Translations under genes and position numbers: made by a program
Assembly: GCF_048266365.1 (NCBI RefSeq)
Contig: NZ_JBLWZP010000009.1
Span: 79,098 to 143,097 of the forward strand
Origin: Galbibacter sp048266365
GTDB lineage: Bacteria; Bacteroidota; Bacteroidia; Flavobacteriales; Flavobacteriaceae
Direction: 5' to 3'
Length of the DNA stretch: 64,000 nt
Notes under the pieces: model-generated
Told to the model about the DNA's origin: nothing
Database searches by the model: none
The model's input: only the letters and a program-made list of their open reading frames with translations
Shown: piece after piece, positions 1 through 9,359 of the stretch
Layout: each line of letters starts with the position of its first letter
How positions within the stretch are numbered: the stretch's first letter is position 1

Positions 1-2653
1 CATCATCGGTCATTGCCGAGTATGGAGGAGTTATAAAATAACAGAAGGCCTTTTTATTACTTCTACCTACACGTCCTCGCATTTGGTGTAGGTCAGATAA
101 TCCAAAATTATTGGCGTTATTGATAAAGATGGTGTTAGCGTTTGGTACATCCAATCCTGACTCAATAATTGAAGTAGCTACCAGTACATCAAAAGCACCG
201 TTCATAAAACGCAGCATCAGGTCTTCCAGTTTTTTACCTTCCATTTGTCCATGGCCAATTCCAATTCTGGCATCGGGAACCAGGCGTTGAATCATGCCCG
301 CCACCTCTTTGATGTTTTCAATTCGGTTGTGGATAAAGTAGACCTGTCCTCCTCTTTGAATCTCGTAAGAAATCGCATCACGAATAATCTCTTCGTTTAT
401 TTGGATTACATTACTATCAATGGGGTATCTGTTTGGTGGAGGCGTAGTGATGACCGATAGATCACGTGCGGCCATAAGGCTAAACTGCAGTGTTCTTGGA
501 ATTGGTGTAGCGGTGAGAGTAAGTACCTCTACATTTTCTTTAATAGTTTTTAGCTTGTCTTTAACCGAAACTCCAAATTTCTGTTCTTCATCAACGATAA
601 GCAATCCCAGATCTTTGAATTTCACATTCTTATTGACCAATTGGTGAGTGCCAATAATGATGTCAACTTTACCGGCCGCTAGATTTTCAAGGGTTTCTTT
701 CTTTTCTTTTGTGGTTCTGAAACGGTTGAGGTAATCAACGGTGACTGGCATATTTTGAAGTCGTTCACTGAATGTTTTGTGATGTTGAAAGGCAAGAATA
801 GTCGTAGGTACGAGTACTGCAACCTGTTTGCCATTATCTACAGCCTTAAATGCTGCCCGGATGGCGACTTCGGTTTTTCCAAATCCAACATCTCCACAGA
901 CCAATCTATCCATAGGTTGTTCCCTTTCCATATCGGCTTTTACTTCTTCAGTAGCCTTACTTTGATCTGGAGTGTCCTCATAGATAAAGGAGGCTTCTAG
1001 TTCGTTCTGAAGGTAACTATCAGGGCCGTATTGAAATCCTTTTTCTGTTTTCCTTTTCGCATAGAGGTTGATGAGGTTAAACGCAATTTCTTTTACCCTT
1101 GCCTTGGTTTTCTTTTTGAGATTTTTCCAGGCATTGGACCCTAGTTTATATATTTTCGGAGTTTTTCCGTCCTTTCCGTTGTATTTGGTGATTTTATGTA
1201 GGGAGTGAATGCTGACATATAAAATATCGCGTTCTCCATAAATAAGCTTGATTGCCTCTTGCATTTTTCCCTCCACCTGAATTTTTTGCAAGCCTCCAAA
1301 ACGACCTATACCATGATCGATATGAGTGACATAGTCACCCACTTCAAGATTGGTTAGTTCTTTAAGGGTGATGGCTTGTTTTTTAGCATAGCCGTTCTTG
1401 AGGTAAAATTTATGGTAACGTTCAAATATTTGGTGGTCCGTATAACAGGCAATTTTGAGATCGTGATCAATAAAGCCTTGGAATAGGGTGCAAACTATGG
1501 TTTGGTAGTGTACCTCTTTACCGATGTCCTCAAAGATATCCTTAAATCGTTTGGCCTGTTGCTCACTCGAACAGTAGATGTAATTGGTATATCCCTTTTG
1601 ATGGTTGTCATTGAGGTTCTCAATTAACAATTCAAATTGTTTGTTGAATGAGGGCTGTGGTGCAGTGTTAAAGTGCACTCGCTCATGTTGCTCCTTCCAG
1701 CCCTGTAATTCTACGGTGGTATATTTTTCTAAGCCCTTTGCTATTGCGGATGCGTCGCAGAACAATTCTTCCGGGGGCGCGTGTTTGATGTCTTTTGATA
1801 GTTCACCAAAGGCGACAATAGCCTTCTGAAATAAATCCTGTATTCTATTTTGTAGGTGCTCAATATTGTTGACAAATATTGTGGTATTTGGTTGTATGTA
1901 ATTAAAGAAGCTCTGCCGATCTTCTTCTAAAAATTTGTTTTCTACATTGGGAATGACAGTCACTTTTTTTAGGCGCTCTGTAGAAAGCTGTGTCTCCACA
2001 TCAAAACTTCGAATTCCATCTACTTCATCTCCAAAAAATTCAAAACGATAGGGCTCGTTGTTTGAGAAGGAAAACACATCTACGATACCTCCTCGTACTG
2101 AAAACTCTCCTGGTTCCGTAACAAAATCAACCCTTTTGAATTTGTATTCAAATAATGTCTCATTCAAGAAATCAATGGAGATCTTATCATTCAGATTGAT
2201 CTTTAGGGTACTGCGTTCTAATTCTTTTTTGGTGACCACCTTTTCAAATAAGGCATCGGGGTAACTGACAATTAGCGCAGGCTTCTTTCTTGAGTTGATT
2301 CGATTGAGAACTTCAGCGCGCATCAAGATGTTGGCGTTATCTGTTTGTTCTATCTGATAGGGCCTTCGATAGCTACCTGGGTAGAAGAGTACATTTTTAT
2401 CGCCTAGCATTAACTCGAGGTCATTGAGGTGATAGGCTGCATCCTCCTTATCTTTAAAAATCACCAAAAAGGGCTGTTCAGTACCCTTGAATACATTGGC
2501 AATAACGCTCGATAATGAGGACCCAACGAGTCCGCTAAGTTGTATTTTTTGTTGAGGCTGGGGTATAAGTTTCCCTAATTTCTGAAGTTGCAGAGATTCT
2601 TGATATAAAGATAAAAGCTGTCTTATACCTGATTGTTTGGTAGCAGTATCCAC
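1..2653 (-). CDS. mfd: Transcription-repair coupling factor Mfd (3' end cut off by the window edge)
   Basis: ATP-dependent translocase that removes stalled RNA polymerase and recruits UvrA to transcribed-strand lesions. I translated the frame directly from the minus strand. In order it shows the UvrB-like N-terminal region, the RNA-polymerase-interacting segment (GDYVTHIDHGIGRF), a Walker A motif (GDVGFGKTE), a DEEQ box (VDEEQKFGV), the TATPIPRTL motif, and helicase motif VI (QMRGRVGRS) close to the window start. The C-terminal TRCF domain lies outside. The start is probably GTG at 2653: the only in-frame codons further upstream before a stop at about 2708 include no ATG, and a TATCTTTG promoter element sits 17 bases upstream. 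That would give a very short leader. Identity is secure; the exact start is less so. Confidence 0.93.
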   Translation of the reverse strand, partial: MDTATKQSGIRQLLSLYQESLQLQKLGKLIPQPQQKIQLSGLVGSSLSSVIANVFKGTEQPFLVIFKDKEDAAYHLNDLELMLGDKNVLFYPGSYRRPYQIEQTDNANILMRAEVLNRINSRKKPALIVSYPDALFEKVVTKKELERSTLKINLNDKISIDFLNETLFEYKFKRVDFVTEPGEFSVRGGIVDVFSFSNNEPYRFEFFGDEVDGIRSFDVETQLSTERLKKVTVIPNVENKFLEEDRQSFFNYIQPNTTIFVNNIEHLQNRIQDLFQKAIVAFGELSKDIKHAPPEELFCDASAIAKGLEKYTTVELQGWKEQHERVHFNTAPQPSFNKQFELLIENLNDNHQKGYTNYIYCSSEQQAKRFKDIFEDIGKEVHYQTIVCTLFQGFIDHDLKIACYTDHQIFERYHKFYLKNGYAKKQAITLKELTNLEVGDYVTHIDHGIGRFGGLQKIQVEGKMQEAIKLIYGERDILYVSIHSLHKITKYNGKDGKTPKIYKLGSNAWKNLKKKTKARVKEIAFNLINLYAKRKTEKGFQYGPDSYLQNELEASFIYEDTPDQSKATEEVKADMEREQPMDRLVCGDVGFGKTEVAIRAAFKAVDNGKQVAVLVPTTILAFQHHKTFSERLQNMPVTVDYLNRFRTTKEKKETLENLAAGKVDIIIGTHQLVNKNVKFKDLGLLIVDEEQKFGVSVKDKLKTIKENVEVLTLTATPIPRTLQFSLMAARDLSVITTPPPNRYPIDSNVIQINEEIIRDAISYEIQRGGQVYFIHNRIENIKEVAGMIQRLVPDARIGIGHGQMEGKKLEDLMLRFMNGAFDVLVATSIIESGLDVPNANTIFINNANNFGLSDLHQMRGRVGRSNKKAFCYFITPPYSAMTDD

Positions 2654-2669
2654 TAAAAATAAATTTTTG

Positions 2670-2677
2670 CAAAGATA
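2670..2677 (-). promoter_or_regulatory. Bacteroidota -7 promoter element for mfd
   Basis: On the minus strand this reads TATCTTTG, an exact TAnnTTTG match to the Bacteroidota housekeeping sigma factor -7 element. Transcription would begin about 7 bases downstream, leaving roughly 10 bases before the GTG start of mfd. No clear -33 TTG was seen. Confidence 0.55.
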
Positions 2678-2744
2678 GTAGATAAGATCTTCTCTTGAAA
2701 ATTAACGCTTTGAAGAATTTTAAGGTTCTGAAAACCTTCTTGAA

Positions 2745-2779
2745 CACAAAAAAACCTCGTGTAAAAGACAGCGAGGTTT
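2745..2779 (-). terminator. Rho-independent terminator after galE
   Basis: An 8-bp perfect stem (AAACCTCG/CGAGGTTT) with a 12-base loop is followed on the minus strand by a run of seven T. It lies 36 bases beyond the galE stop and ends the two-gene sugar operon before mfd. Confidence 0.8.
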
Positions 2780-2814
2780 CCATTATTTTAAGCATATAGC
2801 ATTATAGTTGCTAC

Positions 2815-3831
2815 CTAGCTTCTGATTTTTTGTTCCCATTTCCAAGCTGAAGCCATGGCTTGCTCTAGGGTTGATTGTGCTTTCCAGCCTAAGGTGTTGT
2901 TTGCCTTTGTAGTGTCAGCATATGCTGCAACGACATCACCTGCTCTTCGGTCTACAACTTTGTAATTCAATGGTTGCTCTGCCACTTTTTCAAAGCTCGC
3001 AATAACCTCTAAAACGGTGCTTCCAGTTCCTGTACCTACATTAAATACCTCGTAATTGCTTTGGTTTTTGTTTCCAATTAAACGCTCTAATGCGATCACG
3101 TGTGCTTTTGCTAAATCCACTACATGGATATAGTCTCTGATGCAAGTTCCATCTTTCGTTTGGTAATCGTTACCAAATACAGAAAGTTGCTCACGAATAC
3201 CGGCACCTGTTTGGGTGATAAAGGGTACAAGATTTTGTGGAACACCAATAGGGAGTTCTCCAATGTTTGCACTTTGATGTGCACCGATTGGATTGAAATA
3301 CCGAAGCGAAATCGCTCTGATATTCTGATATACTTTACAGCTGTCCTGAATGATCTCTTCTCCAATCTGTTTAGTATTACCATAAGGAGATTCTGCTTTT
3401 TTAACCGGAGCATCTTCTGTAATAGGTAAGGAGTCCGCTTGGCCGTATACCGTACAAGACGAGCTAAAAATGAATGAAACATCCTTCTTAGCCGAAAGCT
3501 CTTGTAAAAGATAGATTAAAGTGCTCAAGTTGTTTTCGTAATAAAGCAAAGGCTTTTCTACGCTCTCACCAACCGCTTTAGAGGCTGCAAAGTGAATAAC
3601 CCCTTCGATATCTGTATGTCTTTTAAAGAAATCTGATACGTTAGACTTGTCTCTTAAATCTAGATTTTCAAAAATTGGTGTCTTCCCGGTAATGGCTTTA
3701 ATGCCATCAAGTACTTCGACAGAAGAATTGGAGAGGTTGTCAATGATGATGACCTCAAATCCTTTGTTTTGAAGTTCTACTACGGTGTGAGATCCAATAA
3801 ACCCTAGACCCCCGGTCACTAAAATGCTCAT
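2815..3831 (-). CDS. galE: UDP-glucose 4-epimerase
   Basis: Short-chain dehydrogenase/reductase-type epimerase that interconverts UDP-glucose and UDP-galactose (or the N-acetyl forms) using bound NAD in the cytoplasm. The 338-residue length is typical. The Rossmann motif TGGLGFIGSH is at residues 6-15. The catalytic YxxxK is Y150/K154, with a serine-rich stretch at 123-125 before it. The family segment LRYFNPIGAH is present. It lies 18 bases downstream of the DegT aminotransferase gene on the same strand, so the two are probably co-transcribed and feed nucleotide sugars to envelope glycan synthesis. Confidence 0.95.
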   Translation of the reverse strand: MSILVTGGLGFIGSHTVVELQNKGFEVIIIDNLSNSSVEVLDGIKAITGKTPIFENLDLRDKSNVSDFFKRHTDIEGVIHFAASKAVGESVEKPLLYYENNLSTLIYLLQELSAKKDVSFIFSSSCTVYGQADSLPITEDAPVKKAESPYGNTKQIGEEIIQDSCKVYQNIRAISLRYFNPIGAHQSANIGELPIGVPQNLVPFITQTGAGIREQLSVFGNDYQTKDGTCIRDYIHVVDLAKAHVIALERLIGNKNQSNYEVFNVGTGTGSTVLEVIASFEKVAEQPLNYKVVDRRAGDVVAAYADTTKANNTLGWKAQSTLEQAMASAWKWEQKIRS

Positions 3832-3849
3832 TAGTTTTGGTGTTTTGTA

Positions 3850-4998
3850 TTAGTTTATAAATGAATTTATTTGGGCTGTGATGAAATCGATTTGCTCGTC
3901 ATCCAGCTCGGTGTGCATTGGAAGAGAAATGACCTCTTTGACCAATGTATTGGTCACCTCAAAATCTTTTTCTTGATACCTTGAATCGGTATATGCTTTT
4001 TGTAGGTGTAAAGGTATTGGGTAATAAACTCCACAAGGAATTCCATTTTCGTTGAGGTGATTGACCAATTCATCACGACGACCATTGATGATTCTCAGGG
4101 TGTATTGATGAAAAACATGTTGATTGTTAGCCTCAGTGAGCTCGCTTCGGTCTGCTAAAACCGGAGTTATAATATTTGGGTTGTCTTTTAATGCCACATT
4201 GTACTTGATGGCTGCATGACGTCTCTTTGTATTATAGGTATCCAATAGTGGTAATTTGGCTCGCAATACCGCTGCCTGAATGGAGTCAAGACGAGAGTTA
4301 ACACCTACTACATCATGGTGATAACGTTCGTACATTCCGTGGTTTACGATTCCTCGTATGAAATGAGCTAAGTTGTCATCGTTGGTAAAGATTGCACCGC
4401 CGTCTCCGTAGCAACCTAAATTTTTTGATGGGAAAAAGGAGGTCGCAGCAACATGTCCTATGGTTCCTGATTTTTTCTTTTCGCCATTGCTAAAGGTGTA
4501 GTCAGCACCGATGCCTTGCGCATTATCTTCAATGACATATAAGTTGTGCTCCTTGGCAATTTCCATAATGGCTTCCATATTGGCACATTGACCAAATAGA
4601 TGCACAGGGACTATAGCTTTGGTTTTTGGAGTAATTGCATTTTTTACGGCCGCTATGTCGATGTTAAAAGTATCCGCTTCAACATCTACTAGAACAGGGG
4701 TGAGTTGTAGTAGTCCAATAACTTCTACTGTGGCAGCAAAGGTAAAATCTGTAGTAATGACTTCGTCGCCAGGTTTTAGCTCCAGACCCATCATAGCAAT
4801 TTGTAGCGCATCCGTACCGTTAGCACATGGAATTACGTGCTTTACACCGAGATAGGTTTCTAATTCTTTTTGAAAGTTTTGAACCTGTGGGCCGTTAATA
4901 AAGGCTGCTGATTCTAAAACTTCTGTTAGGGAATTATTGACTTGATCTTTTATAGTTTGGTATTGACTTTGTAAGTCAACCATCTGTATTTTCCTCAT
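3850..4998 (-). CDS. DegT/DnrJ/EryC1/StrS-family sugar aminotransferase
   Basis: PLP-dependent aminotransferase that adds an amino group to a keto-sugar nucleotide, making amino sugars for lipopolysaccharide, glycoprotein or capsule. It has 382 residues. The PLP-stacking segment EDNAQGIGA is near 157-165. The Schiff-base lysine is K192 in FFPSKNLG, followed by the GDGGAIFT element. The exact sugar position cannot be read from the sequence; relatives include the 3-keto-GlcNAcA enzymes of the WbpE/WlbC type and 4-keto enzymes of the WecE/ArnB type. It is followed by galE and is divergent from kdtA across a 100-base gap. A near-match to the -7 element (TTATTTTG on the minus strand, about 5032-5039) may be its promoter. 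Confidence 0.9.
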   Translation of the reverse strand: MRKIQMVDLQSQYQTIKDQVNNSLTEVLESAAFINGPQVQNFQKELETYLGVKHVIPCANGTDALQIAMMGLELKPGDEVITTDFTFAATVEVIGLLQLTPVLVDVEADTFNIDIAAVKNAITPKTKAIVPVHLFGQCANMEAIMEIAKEHNLYVIEDNAQGIGADYTFSNGEKKKSGTIGHVAATSFFPSKNLGCYGDGGAIFTNDDNLAHFIRGIVNHGMYERYHHDVVGVNSRLDSIQAAVLRAKLPLLDTYNTKRRHAAIKYNVALKDNPNIITPVLADRSELTEANNQHVFHQYTLRIINGRRDELVNHLNENGIPCGVYYPIPLHLQKAYTDSRYQEKDFEVTNTLVKEVISLPMHTELDDEQIDFITAQINSFIN

Positions 4999-5098
4999 TT
5001 GGATTCTTCTTAAATAACGGTCGTAAAATTACAAAATAAAGTTTCCTCACCCAATGTATTAACAGAAAGTAACGTATTTTAGCGACAAAAGGGAGAAA

Positions 5099-6361
5099 GT
5101 GTATTTTTTATATAATATCGCGGTACATATCATCATACTAGTGCTCTCTGTAGTGGCATTGTTTAATGATAAAATAAAACTTTTTGTCCAGGGTAGAAAA
5201 GGTACCTTTAATTACTTAAAGGCGCAGTTATCCAAGGATGATCGTGTGATTTGGTTTCATACGGCCTCTTTGGGTGAATTTGAACAAGGTCTTCCCATTA
5301 TAGAACAATGTAAGAAGGAGTATCCTGAACATAAGATACTGGTTAGTTTTTTTTCTCCCTCTGGTTATGAGGTTAAAAAAAACACACAGGCAGCGGATTT
5401 AGTGTGTTATCTTCCTATGGATACCCAATCCAATATGAAAAGATTTTTGGAGTTGGTTCATCCTGAGCTAGCCATTTTTGTCAAGTATGAGTTTTGGCCC
5501 AATACCCTAAATCTTTTGGAAAAGCATAATATTCCCACCTTATTGGTATCAGGTATTTTTAGAGATCAGCAGTTATTCTTTAAAGGATATGGTGCTTTTA
5601 TGAGAAAATCCCTCAAGGCTTTTACACATTTCTTTGTGCAGAATGAAGCATCAAAATCATTACTGAATGGCATCGGTTTTGAGAATGTCACCATTAGTGG
5701 CGACACGCGATATGATCGTGTAGTGGAGATTTTGGATAGAGATAATAGGCTGGACTTTATGGAGCGATTCACAAAGGGATCCTATTGTTTGGTTGCGGGC
5801 AGTACCTGGCCAGAGGACGAAGTCTTACTGGTAGACTATATTAACACCAGTTCTAGGAAAGACTTGAAAGTAGTTATAGCGCCACATAAAATTCAAAGAG
5901 AACCACTCGAAAAACTTAAAAATGCAATTCAGAAAAAAGTGGTTTTTTACTCTGATCTTAAGTTGGAGACCATAGCGGATGCTGAGGTTTTAATTGTGGA
6001 TACTATTGGTTTATTGACCAGAATCTACAGCTATGCTGATCTAGCCTATGTAGGTGGAGGCATGGGCTCTACTGGCTTGCACAACACCCTGGAACCTGCG
6101 GTTTTTGGTGTTCCGGTATTGATCGGAAAGCACTTTAAAGACTTTATAGAAGCGGAAAAACTCGTCGAATTGGGCGGGATTGAGCCGATTTACAGAGAAG
6201 GGGATTTTACCAAAAAACTAAATTATATCCTTGATAATAAAGCCGTTATGGATGAAAAAGGCGAGATTAATAAAAATTATATAGAAAAAAAGACGGGTGC
6301 AAAAATCCAAATAGGCAATTATATTCGTAAATTACTTAAAGTTTCTTTGTCAAATAGATAA
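5099..6361 (+). CDS. waaA: 3-deoxy-D-manno-octulosonic acid (Kdo) transferase
   Basis: GT30 enzyme (also called kdtA) that moves Kdo from CMP-Kdo to the lipid A precursor on the inner face of the cytoplasmic membrane. It has 420 residues, the usual length. An N-terminal membrane anchor spans about residues 5-23. The conserved SLGEFEQG carries the likely catalytic base E60. The C-terminal nucleotide-binding half has GGGMGSTGLHN and LEPAVFGVPVLIG. The start is GTG at 5099, preceded by GGGAGAAA, and alignment to the family supports it. It is divergent from the aminotransferase gene, consistent with an envelope-sugar neighbourhood. Confidence 0.95.
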   Translation: MYFLYNIAVHIIILVLSVVALFNDKIKLFVQGRKGTFNYLKAQLSKDDRVIWFHTASLGEFEQGLPIIEQCKKEYPEHKILVSFFSPSGYEVKKNTQAADLVCYLPMDTQSNMKRFLELVHPELAIFVKYEFWPNTLNLLEKHNIPTLLVSGIFRDQQLFFKGYGAFMRKSLKAFTHFFVQNEASKSLLNGIGFENVTISGDTRYDRVVEILDRDNRLDFMERFTKGSYCLVAGSTWPEDEVLLVDYINTSSRKDLKVVIAPHKIQREPLEKLKNAIQKKVVFYSDLKLETIADAEVLIVDTIGLLTRIYSYADLAYVGGGMGSTGLHNTLEPAVFGVPVLIGKHFKDFIEAEKLVELGGIEPIYREGDFTKKLNYILDNKAVMDEKGEINKNYIEKKTGAKIQIGNYIRKLLKVSLSNR

Positions 6362-6453
6362 AATAATTTGCTGAAGAAACAAGTTCGAGAATGTAACTCA
6401 GGTTACGATATTTTCGAGACACAAAATTAAATAATAATAAACAAACAACTATT

Positions 6454-6711
6454 ATGAAAAAAGTAATTTTAGGTTTAGCCATTGTATTAGGACTTACCGT
6501 AGTTTCTTGTAAAGAAACAACTAAAGAGAAAACTCAAGATGCAGTAGAAAGTGCTGCTGATGATGTAAAAGACGCTGCTGGAGAAGTTGGTGACGCATTA
6601 GATGACACTGCAACTGAAGCAGGTGAGGTAATTGACGCTGCTGCTAATGATGCTGGAGAGGCTCTTGATAAAGCTGCAGATGATACTAAAGAAGCTTTAA
6701 AAGTTGACTAA
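6454..6711 (+). CDS. Small lipoprotein with amphipathic 11-residue repeats
   Basis: An 85-residue protein with a short signal peptide and lipobox (LTVVSC, cysteine 19), so it is predicted to be a membrane lipoprotein. The mature part is almost entirely Ala/Asp/Glu/Lys in a loose 11-residue period (DDVKDAAGEVG, DALDDTATEAG and similar), as in LEA-like or YtxH-like stress helices. It has no enzyme motif. It stands alone behind a 92-base leader and is followed by a terminator, so it is probably its own transcription unit. Function unknown; a role in envelope stress or in spacing the envelope is only a guess. Confidence 0.8.
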   Translation: MKKVILGLAIVLGLTVVSCKETTKEKTQDAVESAADDVKDAAGEVGDALDDTATEAGEVIDAAANDAGEALDKAADDTKEALKVD

Positions 6712-6738
6712 TTAGATTTAGTTTGCTTTTTATAAGTT

Positions 6739-6772
6739 AGGCTGCCTATTTAAAATAGGTGGCTTTTTTTTT
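6739..6772 (+). terminator. Rho-independent terminator after the small lipoprotein gene
   Basis: A stem pairing AGGCTGCCTA with TAGGTGGCTT (with G-T pairs) is followed by nine T. It lies 28 bases after the stop codon. Confidence 0.7.
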
Positions 6773-7257
6773 GGTTTTTTTTCATCGCCCAAGCTGGATT
6801 GCAACCGTGGAAATTACTTATTGAATGCCTATGGTGCCTCTAAAATGATCATTGTCAGCGAAGCAGTACAAAGTAGTAATACCGTTGTTCTTAATGGTGT
6901 TTTTCGAAATGAATTTACCATAATACAAAAATGCATTTTGTCGATAAAACTGCGTGTTTAACCCTTTGTGCGCCATTTCACTCTTTTATTTAGCAAAAAA
7001 CAATTTTTTATATAATATATTTGATGTTTTCTATATTTTATACCTTGATGTATAGGCTAAATATCAACTTTCGCGTGATGATTATTGATCAATTTGCCCT
7101 ATGTACAAGCAGTAATTAATTCATTTGAACACATGGTCGCCTCTTTTATTATTGCCTACTGAGCTATGATATCAAAAAGATTGTTTGTGATTATCTCATT
7201 TTAAAGATTAGAGAATTAATGGCATATGATTACCACCAACCTAAGACAGTGCATACT
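6773..7257. other. Intergenic stretch with a possible decayed reading frame
   Basis: No intact gene was seen. A plus-strand frame stays open for about 60 codons at 6782-6961 (for example KLDCNRGNYLL and VVLNGVFRNEF), but it begins inside the terminator without a start in the protein-like part. It may be a relic. The rest is very AT-rich and should hold the promoter of the TPR-AraC gene, though no exact TAnnTTTG was found. Confidence 0.4.
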
Positions 7258-8823
7258 ATGAAATGCCTTGCTCTATTATTGGGCTTTGTATTCTTCCAAG
7301 TCCAACTAAGTTATTCGCAATCAGTAGATTTGCAACAAAAAGATTTTGATAGCATATTTTATGCTACCTATTTAAATATTGCGGCTACAAATCCTGATCG
7401 TGCCCTAGAAGTCGCTGATTCACTATATCGAACTTCGACGACTGATATCCAGAAAATCCGTTCCCTAATGCTTATTTCTGACATGCATTACAGGAAATCA
7501 AATAGGGATTCAACCGTATACTACGCCTTAAAGGCAGATAAGATAGCTTCCAAGGCTGGTATAACCATGTGGCGAGCAAGAATATATGGGGTACTCTCTA
7601 CACAATATCGTAAAAGCGGACTAATTAAACAAGGATATGAATACCTAGAAAAAGCACTAGAGTTTAGTGAAATGATAGAGCAACAAACTGTGTCTACACA
7701 GCTTCAAGGACAGATCTACCAAGAGAAAGGGTACTATGCACAGGAAGAAAATGACATTGAAAACGCCATTCGATTCTTTAGAGCTTCAGATACAATCCTA
7801 CTGAATTTACCGGATTCTCCACACAAGGCTACCTTTAGGGCACAGAGCAATGAACGAATAGGGGCTAACTATCTTAAACTACAAATGCTAGATTCTGCAA
7901 AGCTTCATTATATTACCGCCTTGGAACTTGAAAATATAGCTTCTGAAGAAGAAACTGTGATGAAAGGTTTTATTTATAAAGGCCTAGGAGAAATAGCTAT
8001 TTCAAACAACAACGAAAAGGATGCCTTTGAATTCTTGTCCAAAGCAAAGGAGATTGCAGAGTCTTCAAATTTTCTTGAGCTAAGGACTGCCGTGTATTTT
8101 GCCATGATGGAGTTCTATAAATTTATTGGAGATATTGAGAATTATACATTTTACAATGAGAAGTACCTTGATATTATCAATATAAAGTCAAAGAAGGATA
8201 GGGAATATGCCAATAAGGTAGTTGCCAAAGCTGATAAGAAGTTGGAGCAAGCCCTTTTCTCACGTAATGCTGTTAGCGTAATACTAGTAGTTTTAGTGCT
8301 TTTGGTTATTGTTTTGGGTATGTTCTACTTTATGCGCAAACGGAAAAAAGAAAGTGCTACTCAACAGGAGGCTGTTCAAGAAAACAAGGCTACTTCGGAG
8401 GATTTATCCTCCAAGGAATACATACCCAAGGAAACGATGGATCGTATCTTGAGGGAATTAGAAGCTTTAGAGCAGCAGGACTTCTTTTTGCAGAGTGATG
8501 TTACCCTCTCGGTTTTGGCAAGTAAACTCAACGTTAATAGTAGGTATGTCTCCTATGTGATCAATAACCTCAAAGGTGTAGGATTCAATAGTTATATCAA
8601 TGAGATTAGGGTGAATCGTAGTATAGCTGACCTTAAGAAGAATCCTGAACTTTGGACCTATAAGATTGCCTATTTGGCCGAGAAATACGGATTTTCTTCT
8701 CACAGCAAGTATACTGCGGCCTTTAGAGCTGTTACCGGGATTACGCCATCTTTATATATTACGGGTTTGCAGAGTAGTGCTGTACGAGACTCAATACAAG
8801 AACACACACAACGGAGGTCTTAG
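7258..8823 (+). CDS. Membrane-anchored TPR protein with C-terminal AraC-type DNA-binding domain
   Basis: Transcription regulator typical of Bacteroidota, with a periplasmic TPR sensor and a cytoplasmic AraC helix-turn-helix in one chain. I chose ATG 7258 over 7219 because it places a clean signal peptide at the N-terminus, giving 521 residues. TPR-like helices fill about residues 30-300. A single membrane segment (VILVVLVLLVIVLGMFYFM) is at about 337-357, followed by basic residues. The AraC domain occupies about 410-505 and ends with the usual FSSHSKYTAAFRAVTGITP. No histidine kinase domain is present. Its targets are unknown; the exopolysaccharide-like operon that starts 1.3 kb downstream and the convergent VOC gene are the nearest candidates. 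The stop is two bases from that of the VOC gene. Confidence 0.88.
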   Translation: MKCLALLLGFVFFQVQLSYSQSVDLQQKDFDSIFYATYLNIAATNPDRALEVADSLYRTSTTDIQKIRSLMLISDMHYRKSNRDSTVYYALKADKIASKAGITMWRARIYGVLSTQYRKSGLIKQGYEYLEKALEFSEMIEQQTVSTQLQGQIYQEKGYYAQEENDIENAIRFFRASDTILLNLPDSPHKATFRAQSNERIGANYLKLQMLDSAKLHYITALELENIASEEETVMKGFIYKGLGEIAISNNNEKDAFEFLSKAKEIAESSNFLELRTAVYFAMMEFYKFIGDIENYTFYNEKYLDIINIKSKKDREYANKVVAKADKKLEQALFSRNAVSVILVVLVLLVIVLGMFYFMRKRKKESATQQEAVQENKATSEDLSSKEYIPKETMDRILRELEALEQQDFFLQSDVTLSVLASKLNVNSRYVSYVINNLKGVGFNSYINEIRVNRSIADLKKNPELWTYKIAYLAEKYGFSSHSKYTAAFRAVTGITPSLYITGLQSSAVRDSIQEHTQRRS

Positions 8824-8825
8824 GC

Positions 8826-9359
8826 CTATAGTGATACGGCTTCTAAAAGCTGATTGATATTCAATGGAATGTTGTACATCTCAATGGAACCATCCTCGTG
8901 AAGTGGCCATTGTTCATATGGTTTATCCCAATATAGAGCGATTACATTTTTATCAGGATCTTCAATGTATATTGTTTCAGACACCCCGTGATCTGAAACT
9001 CCTGAGATTGGGTGTTCAAAATCTAATAAGCGTTGTAAAATACAAGCCAAGTCACACCGAGTCGGATAGCGTATGGAGGCCTGAGAAAGCCCTGTATTGT
9101 TTGTAAGGGGAGGTTTTCCACCTTTGCTGTACCAAGTGCTAAGGGCAATGTGATGGTGGTAACCACCAGCAGATATGAATACGACCCGAGATCCATGGCG
9201 ACTTGTTTCCTGAAAACCTAGAAGTCCGCAATAAAACTCTAAAGACCGTTGAATGTCTGCAACTTTTAGGTGTATATGGCCTATATGCGATAATGATGGG
9301 ATGCTGTAGGTCGCATTCTTTGTGTCCATATGGTTATTCTTTTGCTCAGTAAAGGACAT
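8826..9359 (-). CDS. VOC-fold (glyoxalase/extradiol dioxygenase-like) protein lacking two metal ligands
   Basis: A 177-residue protein of the vicinal oxygen chelate fold, closest in pattern to short CatE-like proteins. H28 (IGHIHLKV) and the HHH run at 68-70 are kept. In the family's usual second half, the motif LYHxAI and the glutamate of GNxxELYWD supply further ligands. Here they read LSQASI and NVIALYWD, so Q93 and A141 replace His and Glu. The ending DKPYEQWP matches the family tail. It may be catalytically dead, or use another chemistry or serve as a binding protein. Met11 at 9329 is an alternative start. It is convergent with the AraC-type regulator. Confidence 0.85.
   Translation of the reverse strand: MSFTEQKNNHMDTKNATYSIPSLSHIGHIHLKVADIQRSLEFYCGLLGFQETSRHGSRVVFISAGGYHHHIALSTWYSKGGKPPLTNNTGLSQASIRYPTRCDLACILQRLLDFEHPISGVSDHGVSETIYIEDPDKNVIALYWDKPYEQWPLHEDGSIEMYNIPLNINQLLEAVSL

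Noticed and set aside
2535..2795. 86-codon minus-strand frame between mfd and galE
   Set aside because: It covers the galE terminator, the mfd promoter and the mfd 5' end in another frame.
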